A DNA stretch of 64,000 nt from NCBI RefSeq assembly GCF_016587415.1, contig NZ_BNJI01000001.1, forward strand, positions 4,441,501 to 4,505,500, in the 5' to 3' direction. The position numbers and the translations under genes were made by a program. The number at the start of each line of letters is the position of its first letter. The first letter of the stretch is position 1. This document shows, piece by piece, positions 41,186 to 49,812 of the stretch. Origin of the DNA: Ktedonobacter sp. SOSP1-85. GTDB lineage: Bacteria > Chloroflexota > Ktedonobacteria > Ktedonobacterales > Ktedonobacteraceae. Below the pieces are notes generated by a model. That model did no database searches and was not told the DNA's origin. It worked only from the letters and a program-made list of their open reading frames with translations.

Positions 41186-41483
41186 GTCGTTTTCTGCTTC
41201 CCTGGTTGCCTGGTCTGCTGACAAGATTTCCTCTCTCCACGTGCCGCCCTGGTCCCTGCTGTATAAACTCATCCACATGCATCTCAACATATCATGCGTT
41301 GTCTCTTTGCTTGACCTTTGTAAGTGTATCGCAAATTCCCTCTATTGTGCAATGGTTTCCTGACTGATGAGAGAAAAGTCTGCTTTGGGCGCGAAGGATA
41401 GAGGATGTGGTGACGAGAAGTCCCGAGACGATGCATTACGTTATGGCTCTTTGTGCCCCTTTTTATGCTATACTGTAGTTGTT

Positions 41484-42746
41484 ATGATGAGTTTGGATTT
41501 TATTTGTCAACATCCACAGGTGGTTCGCGAGGCCTTGGAGAGGCGGCGCGAGTCCTACAATATTGATGAAATTCTACGCCTGGCTGAGCAGCGTCGGGGG
41601 CTGATCACGCGCACGGATGGTCTCTATGCGGCCTTGAAGGGCGTGCGTGAGGAGGTGCGCAATACATCAGGAGAGAAGCGTGCTGGTCTCAATAAGCAGA
41701 TCAAGGCGATTATGCAGGAGATACGGCAGCTTGAATTGCAGATGAGCGACGCCGATACCCGGTTGCGCCTGCTGATACAGACCCTGCCTAACCTCCCTCA
41801 ACGGGACGTGCGCGATGATACCGATGTCGAGCTGCGGCGCTGGGGGGAGAGCGCCGCTTTTCAATTTCAGCCGCTTGCACATTGGGAGCTGGGCGAGCGC
41901 CTGGGAATTCTCGATCCCACCAGTGCCGCGCAGGTGGCGGGCAGCCGTTTTATGACCTTGCGTGGCTATGGCGCGCGGCTGGAGCGTGCTCTGCTCTCAT
42001 TTATGCTGGATCTACATACGCGCGAAGCTGAGTATACAGAGATTATCCCCCCCTTCCTCGCCAAACGTTCGGTGATGCTGGGCGCCGGTCAACTGCCTAA
42101 GTTTGAGGAGCAGGCGTATGCCTGTACGATGGATGAACTCTACCTCAATCCAACGGCTGAAGTGGCCCTGGTGGGGATGCATACCGATAGCATTCTGATG
42201 CGTGAGGAACTGCCTCTGCGCTACGCTGCCTGGACAACGGCTTTTCGCCGCGAGGCGGGCTCGGCCTCCCGTTACCAGCGGGGACTGTTGCGCCTGCATC
42301 AGTTTAACAAGGTCGAGCTATTTCAGTTCACTACGCCTGAGCAATCCTACAGCGCGCATGAGCAGATGTTGCTGCACGCGGAACAGGTGCTGCGTTTATT
42401 AGAACTCCCATACCGCGTGGTCGAGCTTTGTGCTCCTAACCTGCCCTTCTCCGCGTCGCGCTCCTTTGACCTGGAGGTCTGGCTCCCCAGCCTGCAAGAT
42501 TATATCGAGGTCTCTTCAATCAGCAATTGCGAGAGTTTTCAGGCGATACGCGCCAACATCAAGTATCGGCCCCAGAATGGCACGCGGGCCGAGTATGTGC
42601 ATACGCTCAACGGCTCGGGACTGGCGGTGGGGCGCACCATGGCGGCGATCCTTGAGCTGAACCAGCAGGCCGATGGCTCCGTGGTTATCCCTAAAGTACT
42701 GCGTCCATACATGGGAATCGCCTTGATGGGGCCGGTGAAGCGCTAG
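41484..42746 (+). CDS. serS: Seryl-tRNA synthetase
   Basis: From ATG 41484 (or 41487) the protein has ~420 residues: an N-terminal coiled-coil tRNA-binding arm (NIDEILRLAEQRRGLITRTDGL to LLIQTLPNLPQRDVRDDTD) and a class II core with motif 2 (AWTTAFRREAGSASRYQRGLLRLHQFNKVELFQFTTPEQSY) and motif 3 (NGSGLAVGRTMAAILELNQQADGSVVIPKVLRPYMG). A -10 box TATACT at 41469-41474 puts the transcript start almost at the ATG, and no SD is seen, so a leaderless mRNA is likely. A tRNA-Ser gene follows 109 nt later. Confidence 0.97.
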   Translation: MMSLDFICQHPQVVREALERRRESYNIDEILRLAEQRRGLITRTDGLYAALKGVREEVRNTSGEKRAGLNKQIKAIMQEIRQLELQMSDADTRLRLLIQTLPNLPQRDVRDDTDVELRRWGESAAFQFQPLAHWELGERLGILDPTSAAQVAGSRFMTLRGYGARLERALLSFMLDLHTREAEYTEIIPPFLAKRSVMLGAGQLPKFEEQAYACTMDELYLNPTAEVALVGMHTDSILMREELPLRYAAWTTAFRREAGSASRYQRGLLRLHQFNKVELFQFTTPEQSYSAHEQMLLHAEQVLRLLELPYRVVELCAPNLPFSASRSFDLEVWLPSLQDYIEVSSISNCESFQAIRANIKYRPQNGTRAEYVHTLNGSGLAVGRTMAAILELNQQADGSVVIPKVLRPYMGIALMGPVKR

Positions 42747-42855
42747 ATGGACCCGAGCGCGGGCGCAATCTAGCGCCACCAGTAGGCCTCGTCCAATGGT
42801 ACTACTCGGGCTTGCCCTCTTTTCATTTGGAGAATGTTGTGGTATAGTATGTCTC

Positions 42856-42939
42856 GGAAGGATGGCAGAGTGGTCTATTGCGGCTGTCTTGAAAACAGCT
42901 GGGTGATGAGCCCCGGGGGTTCGAATCCCTCTCCTTCCG
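42856..42939 (+). tRNA. tRNA-Ser(TGA)
   Basis: Acceptor ggaagga (42856-42862) pairs with tccttcc (42932-42938), discriminator G, no encoded CCA. Anticodon stem-loop ctgtcttgaaaacag gives TGA. The long variable arm and T loop ttcgaat are normal for class II tRNA-Ser. A T-rich tract follows. Confidence 0.95.
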
Positions 42940-43207
42940 CTTTTTCTTTTTAGGGACCTGCAATGCGATTTTCTTCTTTACTCTTGTACTATTTTGCGGA
43001 GGAAGAATGGCTGGAAGGTCTCTTTTTTTTATCCTGTTGCGTATTCTGTAGAGATGGGCAATTAGGTACTTAAAAAGGTGTATTAGTCTCTGGCGCGACG
43101 CCGGTATGTGAAGCCAGGTAGGAAGATGTATACATTAGGGAGGATGGTCATAGAGACGGCTTGGCGCGGCGCTTGAGTAAATTTTCTGGACGGACGGTGA
43201 ATTTACG

Positions 43208-44710
43208 GTGTCACTTATAGGTACGTTAAGTCAATTCAATCTGTCTAGTGTTCTCCAGCGCATAGAAGCGTATGCGAAAACTGGATTGCTTACAGTCAAA
43301 CAAGGGCCACACCTGATTGAACTCTATTTTCGCGACGGACGCTTGATGTGTATCGGTCCGGTTCGTACAAATGTGACCCTGGGCGAGCGTTTGCTGCAGG
43401 ATGGTGTCATTACATCCCAGATGCTGCGCGAGGCGCTGCAAGCCATTGGTTCGGCTGAGCCAAGTGAGACGCGCATAGCTCTGACACTGATGGACCGCCA
43501 TGCCCTGGGCCAGGAGGCCCTGCGCTCCTGGGCAAATCGCAACGCGCTGGATGTGCTTAATGTGCTGATGCTCTGGCCGGAGGGCGAGGTCCATTTTAAT
43601 GAGGGTGTACTGCCAGGGGCTGAGCGCTTGCTTATCGCTGTCTCCGTATCGCAACTCCTGGCCTCGATGCCGCCTGCGCCTGTTCCACCTACGCCTGTGC
43701 TGCCAGTGCAGCAGACGCCCGCGCCGCAGGCCACACCTCCCGGACTTCCACGGGTGCAAACGACTCCCGTGCTTTCAACGGAGGAGGCGGATAGAGCACA
43801 GCCCTGGAATACTGCGCTACCTCGTACGGCGACCCCTCCTGGCATTCCTACACCTCAGCAGGCGACCCCTCCTCGGGTTCCCCCCGCTGCTCCACCTGTA
43901 CAGCTTAGCCCGGCGCCTGTGAAGAAGCCGGCTGAAGTCAAAGAAGTGCCGGCCAAGATTAACGCGGCCTCACTCTTTGATGTGAGCGCGGTTCCCACAT
44001 CGCTGCCTTCGACGGAGGCCCTTGCTCCGGTTGCTCAGAGCGCTGAGATGAACCTCATGGGTGGCGCATCGCTCAGTGGTATGTTGCAGAATAGTTCGGC
44101 TGTGGCTCCTCTGCGCCCGGAGCCAGTGATGAATCCTGTTCCTCCGCCACGCATGGATACCTCGTTTATGCGCCCGGATATGGTGCTCATTCCCGCCGAT
44201 CTTTCATCGTTTCGCGCGCAGAATCCCCAGTTTCAAATGACGCCCGAGCAGTGGCGCTTGCTTACCCGCGTGGATGGGAAGACGGCCTTACAGACGGCAT
44301 GCCAGGATCTAGCCATGACGCCCGACATGCTGTGTCAGGTGGCGGGCGAGTTGATGGCGATGGGGCTGATTCACGTGGCTCCGATCTCGGTGCTCAATAA
44401 TGCGGAAGAAATGTTTGCCCCCACACGCGAGGCGCCGCCCGCTCCGGCTGACCCCATGCAGGGAGGCTATATGGCTCCAGGCTATGCCGCGACGACCGCC
44501 TCTCCCTGGTCGCCTGCAATGCCTTCGATGCCTGATCCCATGCAAGGAGGCTCACCCTTCTCTTCGGGATTGCCCTTTGAGACCGAGTCACAGTGGGGGA
44601 ATGGTGGCAATGGCGCGACCTTTGTCCCGGGTCAGGGTTGGGTTGCCTCGAATGGACAGCCCTCGCAGCCATTGAATACAACTGGTACGCTGGCAAGCGG
44701 GATTTATTAG
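43208..44710 (+). CDS. DUF4388 (PATAN-like) domain protein with long Pro-rich linker
   Basis: GTG 43208 begins a 500-residue protein. The first ~155 residues are a DUF4388 module: SLIGTLSQFNLSSVLQRIEAYAKTGLLTVKQG, LIELYFRDGRLMCIGPV, LGERLLQDGVITSQMLREAL and VLMLWPEGEVHFNEG. A Pro/Thr/Ala-rich linker of ~180 residues follows, then a winged-helix-like region (MTPEQWRLLTRVDGKTALQTACQDLAMTPDMLCQVAGELMAMGLI) and a Gly/Pro/Met tail. DUF4388 proteins are linked to MglA/Roadblock and response-regulator signalling. It precedes an AAA+ regulator gene with a hairpin between. Confidence 0.85.
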   Translation: MSLIGTLSQFNLSSVLQRIEAYAKTGLLTVKQGPHLIELYFRDGRLMCIGPVRTNVTLGERLLQDGVITSQMLREALQAIGSAEPSETRIALTLMDRHALGQEALRSWANRNALDVLNVLMLWPEGEVHFNEGVLPGAERLLIAVSVSQLLASMPPAPVPPTPVLPVQQTPAPQATPPGLPRVQTTPVLSTEEADRAQPWNTALPRTATPPGIPTPQQATPPRVPPAAPPVQLSPAPVKKPAEVKEVPAKINAASLFDVSAVPTSLPSTEALAPVAQSAEMNLMGGASLSGMLQNSSAVAPLRPEPVMNPVPPPRMDTSFMRPDMVLIPADLSSFRAQNPQFQMTPEQWRLLTRVDGKTALQTACQDLAMTPDMLCQVAGELMAMGLIHVAPISVLNNAEEMFAPTREAPPAPADPMQGGYMAPGYAATTASPWSPAMPSMPDPMQGGSPFSSGLPFETESQWGNGGNGATFVPGQGWVASNGQPSQPLNTTGTLASGIY

Positions 44711-44720
44711 ATAGGTAGTG

Positions 44721-44774
44721 CAGTAGCCGCGTACGCCAGTAGCGGGCCGCCGCTACTGGCGTACGCGGCTACTG
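44721..44774. terminator. 24-bp perfect inverted repeat after the DUF4388 gene
   Basis: Arms 44721-44744 and 44751-44774 with a 6-nt GC loop, 10 nt after the stop codon. The next gene on the same strand starts 63 nt later and must have its own promoter if this terminates. Confidence 0.7.
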
Positions 44775-44837
44775 GTGGGTTTGAATATCGGTTTTGTGGA
44801 TAGTGTGTTGTTTGTTGGGTTGAGAAGGGTATGTGTT

Positions 44838-45866
44838 GTGAAGGGACGTGTTATTTCGATGAACCGCAAGGCGTCTGAGTCTCCTGACGCCGAGGAACAC
44901 CTGTCGCGCTTGATGGTTGGGCAGAGTCCAGCTATGAGCGAGGTGATGACCATGATCCGGCAGGTGGCGCAATATCCAACCACGACTGTGCTTTTGCAGG
45001 GCGAGAGTGGCACGGGTAAAGATGTCGTAGCACACGCCATTCACGCCTTAAGCAGCCGTTCGACCTACCCCTTTGTCGATATTAACTGTGCTGCCATTCC
45101 CGAGACCCTGTTGGAGACGGAGCTTTTTGGCGTTGAGGCGGGCGCCTATACCGATGCTAAAGCCTCGCGCGAGGGCTATCTGCTTCGCGCAGATGGTGGC
45201 ACGCTCTTCCTCGATGAAGTCGGGTCTATGCCCCTGGTGCTCCAGGCAAAACTGCTGCGCTTTCTGGAGACGCGTAGCTTCAGGCGTGTGGGCAGTACCA
45301 AGGAGATGCATGTCGACCTGCGTGTGATCTCGGCCACCAATGTTGATTTGGAAGCCGCCGTTGCGAGCAGGGCGTTCCGCGATGATCTCTTCTATCGCTT
45401 GAAGGTGATTACCATTTATCTCCCCCCACTCCGCGAGCGCCTGGAGGATATCGAGCCACTGGTTGACTACTTTATACAGAGCTACAATAATGGCTCCGAA
45501 ATCCCTTTACGCATCCATCCCGACTCCATGGCCCTCTTGATGCGCTATCACTGGCCGGGCAATGTCCGCGAGCTGCGCAGCGTTATCCAGCGCGGGCAGA
45601 TCCTCTGCGAGGATGGTGAGATTCGCCCCGAGGATTTACCCGAGAGTGTACGTTACGTGGAGAAGAGCGACGAGCAACGCCTACGAGAACTCCAGGCCCA
45701 GATGCATCTCCCCATCGAAGGCCTCGATCTACGTGCTTACCTGGCGGGCATCGAGCAGATATTTGTACGAGAGGCCCTGGAGCGCTACCAGGGCAACCAG
45801 GTGCGCGCGGCGGCCTTGTTGCGCCTCTCGCGCGACCAGTTGCGCTATCGCCTGCCCAAGGAGTAA
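44838..45866 (+). CDS. Sigma-54-activator-type AAA+ regulator with GAYTDA loop and Fis-type HTH
   Basis: The 342-residue frame (GTG 44838; ATG 44859 possible) has no receiver. The AAA+ domain shows VLLQGESGTGKDVVAHAIH (Walker A), ELFGVEAGAYTDAKASREGYLLRADGGTLFLDEVG (loop 1 plus Walker B), and an arginine-finger region FRDDLFYRLKVITIYLPPLRER. The C-terminus is a Fis-type HTH (ALERYQGNQVRAAALLRLSRDQLRYRL). The usual GAFTGA sigma-54 contact loop is GAYTDA, so interaction with sigma-54 is uncertain. No rpoN is seen in the window. Confidence 0.87.
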   Translation: MKGRVISMNRKASESPDAEEHLSRLMVGQSPAMSEVMTMIRQVAQYPTTTVLLQGESGTGKDVVAHAIHALSSRSTYPFVDINCAAIPETLLETELFGVEAGAYTDAKASREGYLLRADGGTLFLDEVGSMPLVLQAKLLRFLETRSFRRVGSTKEMHVDLRVISATNVDLEAAVASRAFRDDLFYRLKVITIYLPPLRERLEDIEPLVDYFIQSYNNGSEIPLRIHPDSMALLMRYHWPGNVRELRSVIQRGQILCEDGEIRPEDLPESVRYVEKSDEQRLRELQAQMHLPIEGLDLRAYLAGIEQIFVREALERYQGNQVRAAALLRLSRDQLRYRLPKE

Positions 45867-45911
45867 TTTACGGTCTGGGGAGCAATATGGCGTGATTGTG
45901 TGCTTACCTCC

Positions 45912-47132
45912 CTAATCTTCGGGCCAGTCGAGCATAATAGCCTGGATATGCTCGCCTGCCTTGACCGTGGCTCCGCCCTCGGGAATGACCAGGAGGGCGT
46001 TGGCTTGCAGAAGCGAGGTCATGATATTGGAACCCTGGTTCCCCGTTGGGCGGGCGATAAATTTGCCCGCGTGTTGTGTGATGTGTGCGCGCACATAGTG
46101 GCGGCGCATGGCACGCTCCTGGATATCCTGTTCGACGATGACCTCTATCTGCTGGCGTTGTAAACGCGTATGCCCCTGCAATTTACGTACGACCGGGCGC
46201 CCAAAGAGCTCAAAGGTGACGGCGCTGGAGACCGGGTTGCCAGGCAGGCCCAGCAGGGGGACGCCAGAAATTTTGCCAAAGGCAACGGGTTTGCCGGGCT
46301 TCATATTAATGCGCCAGAAGTTGATGGCTCCCTGCTCATGCATGATGTCTTTGACGAGGTCGAAATCGCCAACGGAGACGCCGCCAGAGGTGAGGATCAG
46401 GTCGGCATGAACGGCCTGGCTGAACTTCTCGCGCAGGCTCTCGGCAGTATCGCGGGCCACGCCCAGACGTTGGGGAATACCACCCGCCTGGCGAACGGCG
46501 GCCTCCAGCAGGTAACTATTGCTATTGCGAATCTGGCCCGGTTGCAGTTCGGCATCGATATCCACGACCTCGTCGCCTGTACCCAGGATCGCCACACGTG
46601 GTCTACGCACCACTTGCACCTGAGCGTAGCCCAGCGTGGCCAGAATGCCAATCTCCCAGGCACCAATCTCCTGCCCACGCGTTAAAATCGTTTGCCCGCT
46701 GCGCATGTCCTCGCCCGCGGGACGAATATTATTGCCGGGTGGAACCTCTTGCAGAATCTCGACCCACTCGCTCTGGGGGCCATCAGAGTTAGTCAATTCT
46801 ACCTGAATAACGGTGTCGGCACCAGCCGGGACGGGAGCGCCAGTCATGATGCGCATCGCTGTACCAGCCTCGACGCGTGTTTGCGCAACATAGCCAGCGG
46901 CCACACCACCGATGACGCGCAGGCGTGGTGGCTGTCCCCCCTGCGGCTTGCTATCCTGGCTGAGGAGCGCGAAGCCATCCATGGCGGAGTTATCAAAAGG
47001 AGGCATATCTTCGTGCGCGACGATATCTTGAGCCAGGACAGAACCGAGGGCCTGGTCAAGGGGAAGCGAGACGCTTTCGAGCGGGCGAATCTCCGCCAGG
47101 ATGCGGGAAAGGGCTTCTTCAACGCTAAGCAT
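45912..47132 (-). CDS. moeA: Molybdopterin molybdenumtransferase MoeA
   Basis: ATG 47132 with SD AGGAG gives 406 residues spanning MoeA. The sequence runs LSVEEALSRILAEIRPLESVSLPLDQALGSVLAQDIVAHEDMPPFDNSAMDGFAL, TGAPVPAGADTVIQVE, ILATLGYAQVQVVRRPRVAILGTGDEVVD, TSGGVSVGDFDLVKD, KPGKPVAFG and GLPGNPVSSAVTFELF. It inserts molybdate into adenylated molybdopterin. It fits the molybdenum hydroxylase at the window start. The terminator of the upstream tRNA-Glu ends ~24 nt before the start, so little room is left for a separate promoter. Confidence 0.96.
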   Translation of the reverse strand: MLSVEEALSRILAEIRPLESVSLPLDQALGSVLAQDIVAHEDMPPFDNSAMDGFALLSQDSKPQGGQPPRLRVIGGVAAGYVAQTRVEAGTAMRIMTGAPVPAGADTVIQVELTNSDGPQSEWVEILQEVPPGNNIRPAGEDMRSGQTILTRGQEIGAWEIGILATLGYAQVQVVRRPRVAILGTGDEVVDIDAELQPGQIRNSNSYLLEAAVRQAGGIPQRLGVARDTAESLREKFSQAVHADLILTSGGVSVGDFDLVKDIMHEQGAINFWRINMKPGKPVAFGKISGVPLLGLPGNPVSSAVTFELFGRPVVRKLQGHTRLQRQQIEVIVEQDIQERAMRRHYVRAHITQHAGKFIARPTGNQGSNIMTSLLQANALLVIPEGGATVKAGEHIQAIMLDWPED

Positions 47133-47155
47133 GGCTTTTTTTTCTCCTGCCAAAA

Positions 47156-47208
47156 CAAAAAAGGAGAAGCCTGACACGCCGAAATAAACAAGCGATGCCA
47201 GGCTTCTC
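47156..47208 (-). terminator. Intrinsic terminator after tRNA-Glu, just upstream of moeA
   Basis: On the minus strand the stem gagaagcctg / caggcttctc (47208-47199 with 47173-47164) is followed by a T-run (complement of 47156-47162). It ends the tRNA transcript and lies right in front of the moeA SD, so partial read-through may feed moeA. Confidence 0.75.
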
Positions 47209-47218
47209 TACAAAATAG

Positions 47219-47292
47219 TACCTCGTACGGGATTCGAACCCGTGATCTCCACCTTGAAAGGGTGGCATCCTAGGCCGCTAGACGAACGAGGC
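47219..47292 (-). tRNA. tRNA-Glu(TTC)
   Basis: On the minus strand the acceptor gcctcgt pairs with acgaggt (G-U at the first pair), discriminator A, no encoded CCA. The anticodon loop ctttcaa gives TTC, and the T arm cgggttcgaatcccg is canonical. Confidence 0.95.
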
Positions 47293-47472
47293 GGGCTTTG
47301 TGTCGCCGATGATTTCTCATGCCGACGTCTAGGATTGTACCCTAGTACTCGTGATTTGTCAAGCGTTTCGCGGTAGTCATTAGCTGATTTGGCCAAAAGT
47401 AGTTTGGCGCTTGTGTCTTTCGAGGCGAAGTATACTAGTCACGGATAGTGTAGCATGGTCCTTGTGCATGTC

Positions 47473-47573
47473 ATATCAAATCCGCTTGAATAGTGACCAA
47501 AGGGGGTCCAGGGGTCTCCCCTGGCGGGGCTTGGGGTGTCCCCAAATAATCATTATTTAAAAGGATTTGATAT
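47473..47573. repeat. 101-bp element with 11-bp terminal inverted repeats (MITE-like)
   Basis: atatcaaatcc (47473-47483) and ggatttgatat (47563-47573) bound a 101-bp unit containing gggggtccaggggtctcccctggcgggg and ttggggtgtccccaa palindromes. No target duplication is clear. A short palindrome (ccttgcgcctgcggcgct) of the hairpin-associated type follows at 47590. The 47293-47734 space holds no gene. Confidence 0.5.
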
Positions 47574-47734
47574 CAGCCATATTTGTCTTCCCTTGCGCCT
47601 GCGGCGCTCAGGGTTAGGGGGTAGGTGGAAAAGCTGGAAATATAAGCAGACAGCTATACGCAGGTCGGAGCAGGTGTGTTACAATACGACGCGAATTGAT
47701 TTACGAATGTATTTAGAGGGGTCAGAGAAAACGC

Positions 47735-48727
47735 ATGGCAAATCCGAAACAACGCGATTCGGCGTCTCAGCGTCGCGAGCAGGCACGCAGGCAGCGCGAT
47801 CAGCGTCTCAATACAAATCAGAATGGACGTTACCGTGGGCGAGGTAGAGGGAAAAAAATCAGTGAAGCCTGGCTGCTGGTTGGCGGCATCGTTTTGATGG
47901 TCGCCATCGTCGTGGGTATTTTTGTCTGGGCCGCGAATCAACAGACCGGCAGCGCGACCAAGGGGAACGTGGATATTCAGAAGGCTCTTACCACTATCAG
48001 TCCCCAGACCTTTAAGAAGGTGGGCGCGGGAAACGCAAAGACCCTCTTCAAGCCTCTTCCTTCCAATGCTGATATCCCTAAGGGGCCAAATGGTAGGCCG
48101 CAGGTGCTCTATATCGGTGCCGACTGGTGTCCCTACTGCGCGGCGCAACGCTGGGCTATCATTGCCTCGCTGAGCCGCTTTGGTACTTTCAGCAAGCTGG
48201 ATACGATAGCCTCTGCCGAGCAGAACATCGTCACATTCTCATTCCACGGTGCGAAGTATACCAGCCAGTATATTGATTTTGTCCCGGTCGAGACCGAGGA
48301 TAACACTGGCAAGGCGCTCGACACGCCGACAACGGAGCAGCGCAAACTGGTGGATACCTACGATGCCCCGCCCTATGTGGGGGCTAACGAGAAGGGCTCG
48401 ATTCCCTTCCTGCTTGTCGACAAGGTCGCGATCTCTTCGGGATCATTTTATCCTCCACAGCAGTTGTTGAACCTCTCCTACCAGGATGTCGCTAATGACT
48501 TGAAGGACCCCAATTCGGATGTCAGCAAGGGTATAATTGGGGCCGCGAACTATCTCACGACCGCCATTTGTCGCGCTACCAATAATCAACCTGCCGATGT
48601 GTGTACGCAGGAGCCGATTCCTACGTTGGACAAATCGCTCTTCACCAAGGCGTCCAATGGTTCAGGCCCGGTGCTGGCGTTGAATGGTGTGCAACTGGCC
48701 CTGCCGGAGCGCCGCCGCTACGCATAG
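47735..48727 (+). CDS. DUF929 family membrane-anchored thioredoxin-like protein
   Basis: The 330-residue protein has a basic N-terminal tail (RREQARRQRDQR), one membrane anchor (WLLVGGIVLMVAIVVGIFVWAA) and an extracytoplasmic thioredoxin-like domain with the active site YIGADWCPYCAAQRWAIIASLSRFGTF, a hallmark of DUF929. Downstream segments (VTFSFHGAKYTSQYIDFVPVE, KGSIPFLLVDKVAISSGSFYPP) fit the family. A CPYC motif suggests disulfide exchange, and the VKOR homologue at 30636 could be its oxidant. The start has a weak SD. Confidence 0.88.
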   Translation: MANPKQRDSASQRREQARRQRDQRLNTNQNGRYRGRGRGKKISEAWLLVGGIVLMVAIVVGIFVWAANQQTGSATKGNVDIQKALTTISPQTFKKVGAGNAKTLFKPLPSNADIPKGPNGRPQVLYIGADWCPYCAAQRWAIIASLSRFGTFSKLDTIASAEQNIVTFSFHGAKYTSQYIDFVPVETEDNTGKALDTPTTEQRKLVDTYDAPPYVGANEKGSIPFLLVDKVAISSGSFYPPQQLLNLSYQDVANDLKDPNSDVSKGIIGAANYLTTAICRATNNQPADVCTQEPIPTLDKSLFTKASNGSGPVLALNGVQLALPERRRYA

Positions 48728-48737
48728 AGTATATACG

Positions 48738-48804
48738 TATATGGGTAAAGGGCCTGGTGGCAGGCTGGCGAAGCCAGCTTACCACCAGGCCCTTTACCCA
48801 TATA
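48738..48804. terminator. Long inverted repeat after the DUF929 gene
   Basis: Outer arms 48738-48760 and 48782-48804 are perfect over 23 bp. An inner stem aggctggc/gccagctt with one G-U continues to a GAA loop. Together about 31 pairs with a single mismatch. Confidence 0.75.
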
Positions 48805-49031
48805 ATTTGCGTCGTTTCTCTTTGTACTGATACAATACAGTACAAATATGTGCTGTTGAGTGGTAGGTGCGTCGTTATGGCGACAGGCAAGATTGTATTG
48901 ATAGGCAGGGGAGATGTGCTGTGCTTCAGGTATTGTGGCTTATGCTCAGGGTGCAGATCCGCTTTCTCCGCTGGCGCTGGCGACTGTGGCGACGTATGCA
49001 TGATATGAAGGAAGAAAGTACGCAGGATTCT

Positions 49032-49730
49032 ATGAAACGAACACTGCTCATAGTTCGTCATGGGCAAACGACCTGGAATACAGAGCACCGCCTGCCGGGC
49101 CTGTTGCCAGGTGTGACGCTCAATGAAACTGGCCGTAAGCAGGCGGCCCGCCTGGCGGAGGCGCTCTCCGTGATGCCCATTAGTGCGATTATTAGTAGTC
49201 CCCTGGAGAGGGCTAGAGATACAGCGGCCTATCTTGCCCAGGGACGTGATATTCCTGTTCAGATTGAGTCGGACCTGGTGGATACTGATGTGGGTCCCTG
49301 GGCGGGGCGCGTTATTAGCGAGCTTTCAAAAGAGGACTCGGCCTGGCAGGCGTATGTAAAGGATCCCACCACCGCGCCTGAGGGCGTCGAAACCTTTCCC
49401 CATGTGCAGCAACGCGTGGTGGCTGCCATCGAGCGCTGGCTGGCCCAGGACAATCTTGGCACTCATCCCGTTTTTGTGGCCCATGCCGATGTGATCAAGC
49501 TCTTACTTGCTTATTATATGGGACTGGAGACACGGCGCGCTGGCTCACTGCATATTGATAATGCCTCTGTTAGCTTAATTGAGCTTGATAAAGATCAACC
49601 TCCTCATGTTGTGGCGATGGGTTGGAACCCTCAGCCAGGCTGGTTGAAGCCCCCCGCTCCGCCTGCGCCAGCTCCGCAGGAGCCTACGCCGTCTAATCAT
49701 GCGCAAGAGGTTGGCGAACAAAAGACCTGA
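49032..49730 (+). CDS. Histidine phosphatase (phosphoglycerate mutase-like)
   Basis: ATG 49032 gives 232 residues: the RHG motif (TLLIVRHGQTTWNTEHRLPGLLPGVTLNETGRKQAARLAEAL), ISSPLERARDTAAYLA, the acidic DLVDTDVGPWAGRVISEL region and a second catalytic histidine (HPVFVAHADVIKLLLAYYMG). The C-terminal ~50 residues are a Pro-rich tail. Substrate unknown; related enzymes include phosphoserine, adenosylcobalamin and broad-specificity phosphatases. ATG 49005 is an alternative start. A PilT-like ATPase gene follows 82 nt later. Confidence 0.9.
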   Translation: MKRTLLIVRHGQTTWNTEHRLPGLLPGVTLNETGRKQAARLAEALSVMPISAIISSPLERARDTAAYLAQGRDIPVQIESDLVDTDVGPWAGRVISELSKEDSAWQAYVKDPTTAPEGVETFPHVQQRVVAAIERWLAQDNLGTHPVFVAHADVIKLLLAYYMGLETRRAGSLHIDNASVSLIELDKDQPPHVVAMGWNPQPGWLKPPAPPAPAPQEPTPSNHAQEVGEQKT

Positions 49731-49812
49731 TCGCTTGTGAAGAGAACGTAATATTGTGTGTCGTTTGTCGCCTGGTGCTATTGAAAACGTACACCTGGAA
49801 GGGAAGCATAGC

